Origin: Christensenella sp. UBA4263 | GTDB taxonomy: Bacteria > Bacillota > Clostridia > Christensenellales > Aristaeellaceae | NCBI GenBank assembly: GCA_002395225.1 | Contig: DGWH01000057.1 | Location: 1 to 19,207, forward strand | Direction of reading: 5' to 3' | DNA length: 19,207 bases | Shown here: piece by piece, positions 7,035 through 14,466 of the stretch | How the letters are laid out: the number at the start of each line of letters is the position of its first letter | How positions within the stretch are numbered: the stretch's first letter is position 1 | Program-made: the position numbers and the translations under genes | Notes under the pieces: model-generated | Databases searched by the model: none | What the model saw: only the letters and a program-made list of their open reading frames with translations | What the model was told of the DNA's origin: nothing

Positions 7035-7266
7035 AGATCAATCCTGTTGCTAAGCAGCAGACTGCCAAACATGGGCCATACCGGTGCTGCTTCGGCAGAA
7101 GGTTAACTTTGAGACGCCGTTCACTTAACCATGGCCACTCCGTATGGACTTGTTCCAAACACCTATTCTGGTGAGATCCCTTCACAGATTGTGGCAGAAG
7201 ATCTCTTTCAGCTGACCTGATCCCCTGCGCCGCTTAAAAAACAGCGAGGAACTGTCATTTCCTGCA

Positions 7267-7317
7267 AAACAAAACCTCCTTCCTGACCGGCTCTGTGTCG
7301 GTCAGGAAGGAGGTTTT
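7267..7317 (-). terminator. Terminator of the amino-acid ABC transporter operon
   Basis: A perfect 19-bp stem (7271-7289 with 7299-7317) and a 9-base loop are followed on the minus strand by a T-rich tract (TTTTGTTTTG, partly within the stem end). It lies 40 bases past the ATPase stop. The plus strand also ends in Ts, so it could work both ways. Confidence 0.88.
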
Positions 7318-7355
7318 TCGTAACCCGTCGTCGATTTGAAAGGCCAGGACACCGG

Positions 7356-8105
7356 TTATCCATTATGCAGATTGGCCAGTGAGTGCACAAACTCTCTTGA
7401 GCGGTCGCTTTTCGGATTTTCAAAGAACTCCCTTGAGGAACCGCTTTCAACGACATGCCCGTTTTCCATAAAGAGTACCTTGTTGGAGACATTTCTGGCG
7501 AACTCCATCTCGTGTGTGACGACCAGCATGGTCATCCCGTCCTCTGCCAGCTGACGCATGACATTGAGCACCTCGCCGATCAGCTCCGGATCCAGGGCCG
7601 AGGTAGGTTCATCAAAGAAGATGATGTCCGGTCTCAGGGCGAGTCCCCTCGCAATCGCCACACGCTGCTGCTGACCGCCCGAAAGCTGAACGGGATAGCT
7701 GTCCAGACGGTCTGCCATCCCCACCCGCCGCAGTGATTCCACGGCGATCTCCCGGGCATCCTGTTTTGGAATTTTGCTGCCCAGGGTCAGGCCGAGGGTA
7801 ACATTCTGCAATACGGTTTTATTGAGAAACAGGTTGTAATTCTGGAATACAAACGCCGTTTTTCTGCGGAGTTCCGTGATCTCTTTTTTCCCGGCTTTGT
7901 TCATGTCATAGCGCCGGCCCTCAAATATCATTTCCCCCTCATCTGCCCGCTCAAGGAAATTGAGGCAGCGAAGGAAGGTCGTCTTGCCGGAGCCGCTGGG
8001 CCCCAGGATGGCCACCACATCCCCTTTTTCAACGCCCAGGCTGATTCCGTCCAGGACCACATGATCCTCAAAGTGCTTCTTTACATTCTGAATATCCAGC
8101 ATCAT
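7356..8105 (-). CDS. Polar amino-acid ABC transporter, ATP-binding protein
   Basis: A 249-residue ABC ATPase of the polar amino-acid uptake family (GlnQ/TcyC/ArtP type). Motifs in order are Walker A GPSGSGKTT (35-43), Q-loop Gln88 in FQNYNLF, signature LSGGQQQ (141-147), Walker B IIFFDEP with Asp165/Glu166, and H-loop His198. The length is typical and nothing is missing. It powers import through the membrane protein encoded just upstream, whose stop overlaps this start (ATGA). The gene closes an operon with binding protein, peptidase and permease. The substrate is not readable from the ATPase; cystine, glutamine or arginine-type amino acids are all possible. Confidence 0.95.
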   Translation of the reverse strand: MMLDIQNVKKHFEDHVVLDGISLGVEKGDVVAILGPSGSGKTTFLRCLNFLERADEGEMIFEGRRYDMNKAGKKEITELRRKTAFVFQNYNLFLNKTVLQNVTLGLTLGSKIPKQDAREIAVESLRRVGMADRLDSYPVQLSGGQQQRVAIARGLALRPDIIFFDEPTSALDPELIGEVLNVMRQLAEDGMTMLVVTHEMEFARNVSNKVLFMENGHVVESGSSREFFENPKSDRSREFVHSLANLHNG

Positions 8106-8776
8106 GAGCGTGTTCCTCCATAGCTTGCCAGTTTCTTTTCGCCCCAGTGCTGCAGTCCGGTCAGGATCGTGCAGAACGCCAGATAAATGAGCGCCACCTC
8201 ACCGTAAAGGCCGAGGGATTCGTATACACGGCCATTGATCACGGTCGCCTGACGGAACATTTCCATTACCGTAATGGTGGCCGCCATGGATGTTCCCTTG
8301 AGCATGGAAATCAGCGAGTTGGACAGTGCCGGGAAGGCCGTCCGAAACGCCTGCGGCAGTACGACATGCGCCATGATCTGAATAAAGGTAAGTCCGACAC
8401 AATACCCGGCTTCCACCTGTCCATGGGAAACACTCTCCATGGCGCCGCGCATGGTCTCCGCCATATACGCGCCTTCATTGAAACCGAAAACCAGGACCGC
8501 CGTCGGAAAGGCTGCCAGGACAATGCCGACGCTCGGCAGCCCGTAAAAGACCAGATACAGCTGCACCAGAAGCGGTGTTCCGCGGATCACCCAGATATAA
8601 AACCGGCAGATCTGGCGCAGGACCGGCACATCGGCATACTGAATCAGCGCAACGATCACCGAAATCACCAAAGCGAGAGAAAATGAGAGAATGGTAAGCG
8701 GGACGGTCACCCGGATACCGTATGAGAGAAGTTTGGGAAAGGAATCCACCAGAATTCCCCAGAGACGTTCATTCAT
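8102..8776 (-). CDS. Polar amino-acid ABC transporter, permease
   Basis: A 224-residue membrane protein of the HisM/GlnP family. Hydrophobic segments lie at about residues 19-45, 55-80, 84-100, 132-150 and 188-206. WVIRGTPLLVQLYLVFYGLP (62-81) is the family hallmark. The EAA loop, which docks the ATPase, is EAGYCVGLTFIQ (122-133). GGAGG lies 7 bases before the ATG at 8776. Only one permease is encoded, so it probably works as a homodimer. It starts 17 bases after the peptidase gene and overlaps the ATPase gene by 4 bases. Confidence 0.94.
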   Translation of the reverse strand: MNERLWGILVDSFPKLLSYGIRVTVPLTILSFSLALVISVIVALIQYADVPVLRQICRFYIWVIRGTPLLVQLYLVFYGLPSVGIVLAAFPTAVLVFGFNEGAYMAETMRGAMESVSHGQVEAGYCVGLTFIQIMAHVVLPQAFRTAFPALSNSLISMLKGTSMAATITVMEMFRQATVINGRVYESLGLYGEVALIYLAFCTILTGLQHWGEKKLASYGGTRS

Positions 8777-8793
8777 GATTGTTCCTCCATTAG

Positions 8794-10188
8794 TCAGTTC
8801 ACGGCCTCAATACACGTCTTTTCCATCAGGCCGGTCAGAACCCGGATTCCCTGCAGATACGCTCTGACCGAAATCCGTTCATTCGTTCCATGAATGCCCT
8901 CTCCGGATATTGCTTCCTCTTCAAGGAATGGCCCAAAACGAAATACACTGCGGCAGACACTTTCAAAATGCCGGGCATCCGTTGCCCCGCGGTTTTGTAC
9001 AGGAATAAAGACCAGACGATCAAAATAATGTTCAAGAACCGGAATCAGCATCCGGTATCCGTACCCGTCGGTATCAGATGGCCGGGAGGCGCCAATCTGC
9101 TGGACCAGCGTAAGTTCCACTCGGCTGTCCACCAGCTTTCGGCAGTGCTCAAGCAGCGACTGCGGCGTGTCATACGGCGTGAGGCGGAAATTAATCACCG
9201 CCTCCATGTCCTGTGGCATGACATTTCCCGCCGCGGAACCGCCCTTAATCATGGTCGGCGCCGCGGTTGTGGTAACCAGGTGATAGAGATTCTCGCGGCC
9301 GAGGAACCAGCGAAGCAGCCCGGGCTCATCCTGGCGGTCCACCAGATCCATCATCTCCGGATCGGTCATCACCGGCCGCAGCCTGCGCAGGGTTTCCCGG
9401 ACGCTCCCGCTGATATGCGCCTGCGGCATATGTTCAAGAATCGCTGCAATCGACTGACTGAGAATCCCCAGAGACGTCCCGTGGAACGGATTGGAGCTGT
9501 GGCCGCCCGGCGCGTGAACGCTGAGCTTCATGTCCACATACCCTTTTTCATAGGTGCCAACGGTGCAGACATACGTCCCCGGTGCGCCATAATCCGCCGC
9601 GTCCATGATATCCCCGGAACTTTCATCAAGGACAAACTCCAGCTCCACCCCGCGCTCTTTCAGCAGCGCTGCCGCTGCCCTCACGCCGGTGGAGCAGGTT
9701 TCCTCGTCCTCGCTGAAAAACAGATACGTGGTCCTCCGGAACTGCCGACCGGAGGCCAGCAGATATTCCGCACTTTCCAGAATTCCCGTCAGCATCTCCT
9801 TGATATCCATTGCCCCGCGTCCCCAGACCATCCCATCCGCCAGATCACCGGAAAAAGGACCATGCGTCCAGTTCTTCTCTGTTCCGGGGACAACCGGGAC
9901 GACATCCTGATGCGCCATGAAAAGCGCCGGCCTCAGTGCCGGGTCTGTTCCCGGAATCCGGACCAGCAGGCTGTACCCGATGCGTTCCACTTCGCCGCGG
10001 CGAAATACGCAGGGATACGCCTCCCTCAGAAACGCCTGCATCCGGTCAAATTCCTCATACCTGATCCGGCTTGTATCCACATAGCTGGTGGTCTCAAAGC
10101 GAAGCATCTGCCGCAGATGTTCAACCGCCCGTTCTCCGTCTAATTCCGGATAGTCTGTTTCATGATTAAAGAAGTCACTGTTTCTCAT
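8794..10188 (-). CDS. M20-family metallopeptidase (carboxypeptidase/deacylase)
   Basis: A 464-residue member of the M20/ArgE/DapE family, closest in layout to the long PM20D1/carboxypeptidase-S-like group. The metal and catalytic residues are present: MAHQDVVPV (His93, Asp95), GRGAMDIKE (Asp128), SEDEET (Glu162, Glu163), Asp188 in FVLDES, and His433 in GEGIHGTNER. The lid or dimer domain spans about 215-330. There is no signal peptide, so it is cytoplasmic. Family members hydrolyse dipeptides or N-acyl amino acids. Its place between the binding-protein and permease genes of an amino-acid importer suggests that it processes the imported compound, or that the importer takes up a conjugated amino acid. 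The ribosome binding site is unclear (GAGAG just before the ATG, AGAGG further back). Confidence 0.9.
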   Translation of the reverse strand: MRNSDFFNHETDYPELDGERAVEHLRQMLRFETTSYVDTSRIRYEEFDRMQAFLREAYPCVFRRGEVERIGYSLLVRIPGTDPALRPALFMAHQDVVPVVPGTEKNWTHGPFSGDLADGMVWGRGAMDIKEMLTGILESAEYLLASGRQFRRTTYLFFSEDEETCSTGVRAAAALLKERGVELEFVLDESSGDIMDAADYGAPGTYVCTVGTYEKGYVDMKLSVHAPGGHSSNPFHGTSLGILSQSIAAILEHMPQAHISGSVRETLRRLRPVMTDPEMMDLVDRQDEPGLLRWFLGRENLYHLVTTTAAPTMIKGGSAAGNVMPQDMEAVINFRLTPYDTPQSLLEHCRKLVDSRVELTLVQQIGASRPSDTDGYGYRMLIPVLEHYFDRLVFIPVQNRGATDARHFESVCRSVFRFGPFLEEEAISGEGIHGTNERISVRAYLQGIRVLTGLMEKTCIEAVN

Positions 10189-10235
10189 ATTCTCTCAAAA
10201 ATTCCTCTGCACTGAAGAAATGGTATTCGCAAAAT

Positions 10236-10265
10236 CACAGAGGCAATCTGCTGACTGCCTCTGTG
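10236..10265 (-). terminator. Hairpin between binding-protein and peptidase genes (partial terminator or RNA stabiliser)
   Basis: CACAGAGGCA (10236-10245) pairs perfectly with 10256-10265, and GATTTTG follows on the minus strand. The short T-run suggests partial termination. This is a common arrangement that leaves much more binding protein than downstream transporter parts. Confidence 0.6.
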
Positions 10266-10292
10266 GTTATCCCATTGGTTTATTTCTGTCGG

Positions 10293-11078
10293 TTATTCTG
10301 CTTTGGTCAGATCAAGTCCGAAGTATTTTTCGGAGATCGCCGCCAGGGTTCCATCCTGTCTGGCTTTCTCAAGGATGTCATTAACGGCGGCAACCAGGGT
10401 ATCCGTCTCGGCGCTCTTGCGCATCGGATAGGCAACCGGCTCACCGTCCAGAACCTGAACCACCTTGAGCGGTGCGTCCGGATGCTGCTTCATATAATCC
10501 TCAATGGACACCTGCGCGTTGAGGATGGCATCCACACGGCCCTGAACGAGCAGCGTAATCGCCTCCACCAGAGTTGAAATATACGTCACGCTGGCTCCAT
10601 GCTCCTCCGCGATCTGTGCATAGGTGCTGGAGGGAGAGTTTGCTGTCGTCTTGCCCGCAAGATCATCCACCGTCTTGATGGAATCGTTGTCCTCGCGAAC
10701 CAGGAGCACTTTGTGCGTATAGACATACGGCGTCGAAAAGGAATACTTTTCCGCTCTGGTCTCCGTATATCCGACACCATTGCAGGCGATGTCAAACCGT
10801 CCGGAATCCACGCCGGCCAGAATGGCATCCCAGTCAGCCTCAAAGAACTCCGCCTTTACGCCCAGTCCCTCGGCAATCAGGTTGCCAATGTCTACCTCAA
10901 GACCCGTCAGGACGTCATTCTCATCATGATAGGTCCACGGAGACCAGTTTCCCTCCATGGCAATAATAATCGTTCCGCGCTCCCTGATCTGATCCAGGAG
11001 ATCCTTGCCCTCCGCCATCGCCAGGCTTCCGACAGCCACCAGCAGGCATGCAAGAAATAATACCATCAGCTTTTTCAT
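10293..11078 (-). CDS. Polar amino-acid ABC transporter, substrate-binding protein
   Basis: This 261-residue protein has the two-lobe PBPb (family 3 solute-binding) fold. Residues 1-22 are a signal peptide ending Ala-Met-Ala|Glu. Mature features include the first strand GTIIIAMEGNWSPWTY, LTGLEVDIGN, the hinge region FDIACNGVGYTETRAEKY, and SPSSTYAQ in the ligand site. It captures the amino acid outside the membrane and delivers it to the permease. There is no clear lipobox (FLAC at 8-11 lies too early and lacks Leu/Val at -3), unlike most Gram-positive binding proteins. I start at 11078 because AAAGGAG is 8 bases upstream and the signal peptide begins there; the frame extends to 11171, nearly at the predicted transcript start. 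It is the first gene of the operon. The ligand may be cystine or another polar amino acid. Confidence 0.94.
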   Translation of the reverse strand: MKKLMVLFLACLLVAVGSLAMAEGKDLLDQIRERGTIIIAMEGNWSPWTYHDENDVLTGLEVDIGNLIAEGLGVKAEFFEADWDAILAGVDSGRFDIACNGVGYTETRAEKYSFSTPYVYTHKVLLVREDNDSIKTVDDLAGKTTANSPSSTYAQIAEEHGASVTYISTLVEAITLLVQGRVDAILNAQVSIEDYMKQHPDAPLKVVQVLDGEPVAYPMRKSAETDTLVAAVNDILEKARQDGTLAAISEKYFGLDLTKAE

Positions 11079-11180
11079 ATAAAGCTCCTTTCCAGTCTGT
11101 ACTCCGGCAGACTGCATCAATCTCTCATGAATCCCACGGAACATCTTCTTTATTTTTCCGGTTCGGATCATGTTAGGCGT

Positions 11181-11209
11181 ATGATAGCACCGAATTCATA
11201 GCGCGTCAA
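11181..11209 (-). promoter_or_regulatory. Promoter of the ABC transporter operon
   Basis: On the minus strand TTGACG (11204-11209), 17 bases and TATCAT (11181-11186) form a good promoter. The leader before the binding-protein start is about 95 nt. Confidence 0.8.
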
Positions 11210-11250
11210 TAGGAATTCTTCAAACTTCCCCATTTGTCTTTTCTATGCCG

Positions 11251-11272
11251 GGTTATAACCTCCGGTTATAGC
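11251..11272. promoter_or_regulatory. Possible operator upstream of the ABC operon promoter
   Basis: TATAACC-TCC-GGTTATA (11254-11270) is a perfect inverted repeat. It can also be read as two direct copies of GGTTATA(A/G)CC spaced 13 bases apart. It lies about 45 bases upstream of the -35, a position suited to an activator. No regulator gene is nearby. Confidence 0.35.
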
Positions 11273-11343
11273 CGTTCTCCTCTGCAGGCCTCACCGTTAT
11301 CCTTTGCCGGATGAGCCGACAGGGCCACTCACCGGAAATGCCA

Positions 11344-11367
11344 AAAGGGATGCAGATGCATCCCTTT
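11344..11367 (-). terminator. Terminator after the HD-GYP gene
   Basis: AAAGGGATGCA (11344-11354) pairs perfectly with 11357-11367, and the stem ends in Ts on the minus strand (CCCTTTTGG). It is 15 bases past the HD-GYP stop. The T-run is short and the loop very small, so its strength is uncertain. Confidence 0.6.
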
Positions 11368-11381
11368 CATCCCGGCTGAAA

Positions 11382-13514
11382 TCAGCCCTTTTCCTCTTCC
11401 TGACTGTTTCGTGCCGACGCTTCCTCCTCCACTTTGTGAACCTCATTAAGGCTCAGCATGAAGGCTTTCACGACATCTGGATCAAACTGCGTACCGGCTC
11501 CTTCCTGTATGATGGAAACCGCTTTTTCAAACGGAAACCCCGGTTTATAACTGCGTCTGGATACCAGTGCATCAAATACATCCGCCACTGCCATGATTCT
11601 GGCAGAAAGCGGAATATTTTCCCCGCCCAGCCGACTCGGATAGCCTTTTCCGTCCCACCGTTCATGATGATACGTGGTCAGGTTATGCGCTTCCTTCAGA
11701 TAACCGCTGTCATCATCCACCATTTTCATCACATTGTCGATGATCTCACCGCCAATACTGGCATGCGTTTTCATCAGCCCATATTCACCATCCAGCAGTT
11801 TACCCGGCTTGTTCAGAATACTGTCCGGAATATGAATCTTTCCCACATCATGCAGCGGTGCGGCACCGACCACCTCCTCGATGTACTCCCGGTTCAGGAT
11901 TTCCGGATGCATTCCCAGTTCCAGCATCTTTTCCATAATGATGCGGACATAGCTGGCCGTATTCTTTATATGGTTGCCCGTGCACTTGTCACGGCTTTCC
12001 ACCATTTCCGCCAGGGTAATGACAAGGCCGTTCTGAAGTCTGGCTATCTTTTCGCTCTGCTTTTCAACATCGTCTGCATAGGCGACAATCTTGCCTGTGG
12101 AATCCAAAATGGATTCATACAGGTTTTCAATTTCATCTCCGGTGGAAATATCCAGTTTCTGGAGTCTGTCCAGTGCCTCCTTCTGTGAACCCGGATCCTC
12201 CGGATTCACCCGGGTGGCAAGAGCAATGGAATTGATCGGCCGGACCAGTCCATAATCCGCCACTGCCATGGACACCGCGATAATCAGGATAAAGAAACCG
12301 AGGAACAGCGAGACGACCCGCGCCAGAAATTTCATCTCATTCTCGCGGAGCCGCTGCATGGCCAGGTCCACCCCGACATAGCACTGCACATTGCCCGCGG
12401 CATCTTTCACCGGGGCGTAAATGGTCAGAAGCCACCCGTAACCCTCATCTGAAACGATCGGCCCGACCGCCTCTCCGCCCAGAAAGTCCGGAAGATACGG
12501 AAGAAAAGCGTTGTCAAAAGGAAGAACCGTTCCCGGATCGCTCCCCTCTCCCTCCTCTGTATCCGGATCTATCACCACATGACAGCCATCCTCAAGAATC
12601 CGGTAGGCATACACATAGGAAATATCCGGATTGCTGTCGGCAATCGTCCGGAAATCAGAGAGGATCTCATTATAGTCCGGATGCGCACGTCCCTGTTCCA
12701 GGTACGCATCAATTTTCTCCGCATCCAGGTGACTGGCTGCCGTTTTGGCGATGCCAAACGCCATTTTCCCTTCTTCCTCAGTCAGCGCATTCCGGAACAA
12801 AGACAGACTGATGGAGGTCACCACCGTCGCAATGAAAAGAACCGTCACCGAAATCATGATCAGAATTTTGGCGCGCAGGGAAAGACCTTTTATTTTGACC
12901 CGTTCCCCATTTGCCGCTCTGTCCCCGTCAAACCGAAAACGGCGTCTCAGGGAATCCGGTATCAGCAGACAGACCAGGGCGACAATTCCCGTTGTAATCG
13001 TCTTGTCCAGCAGATCAATCAGCAGATCGGCACTGAGCTGCGAAAAGAACATGTTCATCCGACCCGACTCAAAAAACGCCAGTGCCAGCGGCCGCGAGAT
13101 TCCCTCCCCGATTCCCGCGCCATACAGAAACCAGGTCAGAATGCTGCCCAGTCCGCCTCCGATGAGCGTAAAGACCAGCACCGGCAGCAGAATTCGGGGA
13201 AAGCGCCGGAAACAGCCCTGTTCAGCCAGTCCGGCCGCGGCCAGGGCGAGGAGCACGCTGATACTGCCGTAATAGATCGTTGCATTGTCAAAGATCCCGT
13301 TAATCAGGTTGGTGACAATGCCGGTGATGATTCCCGGAATCAGTCCGCCCAGCACCGCTGCCAGAATGGTCCCGATACTGTCAAGAAACACCGGGAGACT
13401 GAAATGCAGGGCTGCCCGGACCCCGATAAAGTTAATCAGGATCCCGGCCGTGCACAAAATCACCAGGAAGGCTATCCTCCCTTTGCTTTTTCCGGCATTG
13501 ACTGTTTTTTCCAT
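11382..13514 (-). CDS. Membrane HD-GYP phosphodiesterase with ECF-S-like and extracytoplasmic sensor domains
   Basis: The protein has 710 residues. The N-terminal 190 form a multi-helix membrane domain (helices about 13-33, 43-70, 84-98, 108-132, 155-186) that resembles the substrate-binding S components of ECF vitamin transporters. A further helix (214-240), an extracytoplasmic loop (about 241-395, single-Cache-like, with SYVYAYRI and YAPVKDAAGNV) and a helix (396-420) follow, then a HAMP-like linker with coiled coil (to about 495). The output is an HD-GYP domain: His555-Asp556 in HDVGK, HIPDSILNKPGKL, and HHERWDGKGYP (616-626). The full motif predicts c-di-GMP (or c-GAMP) hydrolysis. Substrate binding or transport state probably controls it. 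The ribosome binding site is weak (AGAGAGA). It is a single-gene unit. Confidence 0.9.
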   Translation of the reverse strand: MEKTVNAGKSKGRIAFLVILCTAGILINFIGVRAALHFSLPVFLDSIGTILAAVLGGLIPGIITGIVTNLINGIFDNATIYYGSISVLLALAAAGLAEQGCFRRFPRILLPVLVFTLIGGGLGSILTWFLYGAGIGEGISRPLALAFFESGRMNMFFSQLSADLLIDLLDKTITTGIVALVCLLIPDSLRRRFRFDGDRAANGERVKIKGLSLRAKILIMISVTVLFIATVVTSISLSLFRNALTEEEGKMAFGIAKTAASHLDAEKIDAYLEQGRAHPDYNEILSDFRTIADSNPDISYVYAYRILEDGCHVVIDPDTEEGEGSDPGTVLPFDNAFLPYLPDFLGGEAVGPIVSDEGYGWLLTIYAPVKDAAGNVQCYVGVDLAMQRLRENEMKFLARVVSLFLGFFILIIAVSMAVADYGLVRPINSIALATRVNPEDPGSQKEALDRLQKLDISTGDEIENLYESILDSTGKIVAYADDVEKQSEKIARLQNGLVITLAEMVESRDKCTGNHIKNTASYVRIIMEKMLELGMHPEILNREYIEEVVGAAPLHDVGKIHIPDSILNKPGKLLDGEYGLMKTHASIGGEIIDNVMKMVDDDSGYLKEAHNLTTYHHERWDGKGYPSRLGGENIPLSARIMAVADVFDALVSRRSYKPGFPFEKAVSIIQEGAGTQFDPDVVKAFMLSLNEVHKVEEEASARNSQEEEKG

Positions 13515-13582
13515 TATTTATCTCTCTGCGCCTCTTCAGTACGCGCGCAGTTTTTCTCCTGTCTTCTCAATATGTGATGCTG

Positions 13583-13611
13583 AGTATACGCCCTCTCCCT
13601 TTGAAAATCAA
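13583..13611 (-). promoter_or_regulatory. Promoter of the HD-GYP gene
   Basis: On the minus strand TTGATT (13606-13611), 17 bases and TATACT (13583-13588) form a good promoter with a leader of about 60 nt. Confidence 0.75.
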
Positions 13612-13728
13612 GCAATACTTCCATGGCACATTTTCCGGAACATTCCGGCAAGCGGGCATCCTCCTGCCGAGGCAGCGCATTTGGGCGTGCCCCGGCTAAA
13701 TTTCCTATTCCGTTTCCCCGTTTTCCTG

Positions 13729-13737
13729 TGTTATAAT
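13729..13737 (+). promoter_or_regulatory. Extended -10 promoter of the thrH-like gene
   Basis: TGTTATAAT (13729-13737) is a consensus extended -10. No good -35 is seen 16-18 bases upstream, as is usual for this type. The start would be near 13744, giving a 60-nt leader. Confidence 0.65.
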
Positions 13738-13803
13738 GCTGAATCGTCCGGGAAACCGGATGAAACCACCTGAACCCCAAGGAGTCGAAAGGAGGAGCAG
13801 GCA

Positions 13804-14421
13804 TTGCCTGCAAACCAAGCTATGAACATTGTCTGTCTGGATTTAGAAGGTGTCCTTGTTCCCGAGATCTGGATCGCATTTTCCGAGGCAACCGGCATTC
13901 CCGAGTTCCGTCGCACCACCCGTGATGAACCGGATTATGACAAGCTGATGCACTACCGGATCGATCTTCTGCATGAGCACCATCTGGGGCTTGCAGATAT
14001 CAAGCGAACCATCTCCACGATTTCACCCATGGAAGGAGCAAAGGACTTTCTGGACAGACTGCGTGCAGAAACCCAGGTCATGATCCTGAGTGATACCTTT
14101 ACGCAGTTCGCCGCCCCGCTGATGGAAAAGCTCGGCTGGCCCACCATCCTGTGCAACGAACTGACCGTAGCCCCCTCCGGCGAAATCATCGGGTATAAAA
14201 TCCGGGTTCCCCACTCCAAGCTGACCTCTGTCCGGGCTCTTCAGAGTGCCGGTTACGAGACCATCGCCTCCGGCGACAGCTTCAATGACCTTGAAATGAT
14301 TCGCGCCAGCAAGGCAGGTTTCCTGTTCCGTGCCCCGGAGAAAATCCGGAAGGACAATCCGGATCTCCCTGCCTATGATACCTATGATGAGCTTTTCGAA
14401 GCCATCCGTTCTGCCCTCTGA
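13804..14421 (+). CDS. thrH: ThrH-type phosphoserine phosphatase / homoserine phosphotransferase (HAD family)
   Basis: A 205-residue HAD hydrolase that strongly resembles ThrH of Pseudomonas. It shares CLDLEGVLVPEIWIAF at the start, TTRDEPDYDKLM in the cap, ILSDTF, and GDSFND near the end. The nucleophile is Asp13, with Glu15 in place of the usual second Asp, as in ThrH. Ser96, Asp158 and Asp162 complete the site. Known ThrH removes phosphate from phosphoserine and can pass it to homoserine, linking serine and threonine synthesis. AAAGGAGG lies 8 bases before a TTG at 13804, so I use that start. An ATG at 13822 aligns with the start of ThrH but has no ribosome binding site. No other serine or threonine genes are nearby. 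Confidence 0.87.
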   Translation: MPANQAMNIVCLDLEGVLVPEIWIAFSEATGIPEFRRTTRDEPDYDKLMHYRIDLLHEHHLGLADIKRTISTISPMEGAKDFLDRLRAETQVMILSDTFTQFAAPLMEKLGWPTILCNELTVAPSGEIIGYKIRVPHSKLTSVRALQSAGYETIASGDSFNDLEMIRASKAGFLFRAPEKIRKDNPDLPAYDTYDELFEAIRSAL

Positions 14422-14427
14422 GCACCG

Positions 14428-14457
14428 GTCCGGTTTAAACCGGACATTCCTGTTTTT
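14428..14457 (+). terminator. Palindrome and T-run after thrH
   Basis: GTCCGGTTTAAACCGGAC (14428-14445) is a perfect 18-base palindrome, and TTTTT begins 7 bases after it. It lies right behind the thrH stop. The gap before the Ts makes it a weak or conditional terminator, so read-through to the mutase gene is possible; I see no clear separate promoter for that gene. Confidence 0.5.
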
Positions 14458-14466
14458 CAAATAGAA

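Larger units (their letters stand above)
6737..7265. other. Gene-poor, AT-rich intergenic region
   Basis: No protein-coding gene is convincing here. The region holds the phosphofructokinase promoter edge, two inverted repeats built on TTACCAAA (listed separately), and a less AT-rich part from about 7040 on. One short frame, ATG 7131 to TGA 7220 on the plus strand (29 codons, beginning MATPYGLVPN), reads like protein but has no ribosome binding site. It may be a gene remnant. Confidence 0.6.

Noticed and set aside
8890..10143. A 417-residue plus-strand frame opposite the M20 gene
   Set aside because: It is a shadow of a complete M20 peptidase, with unlikely Arg/His-rich composition and no ribosome binding site.
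11079..11171. 31-residue N-terminal extension of the binding protein
   Set aside because: It would precede the signal peptide and start almost at the predicted transcription start; the ATG at 11078 has AAAGGAG.
12579..13577. A 332-residue plus-strand frame opposite the HD-GYP gene
   Set aside because: Low-complexity, Gln/Arg-rich, no domain. The minus strand encodes membrane helices and HD-GYP motifs.
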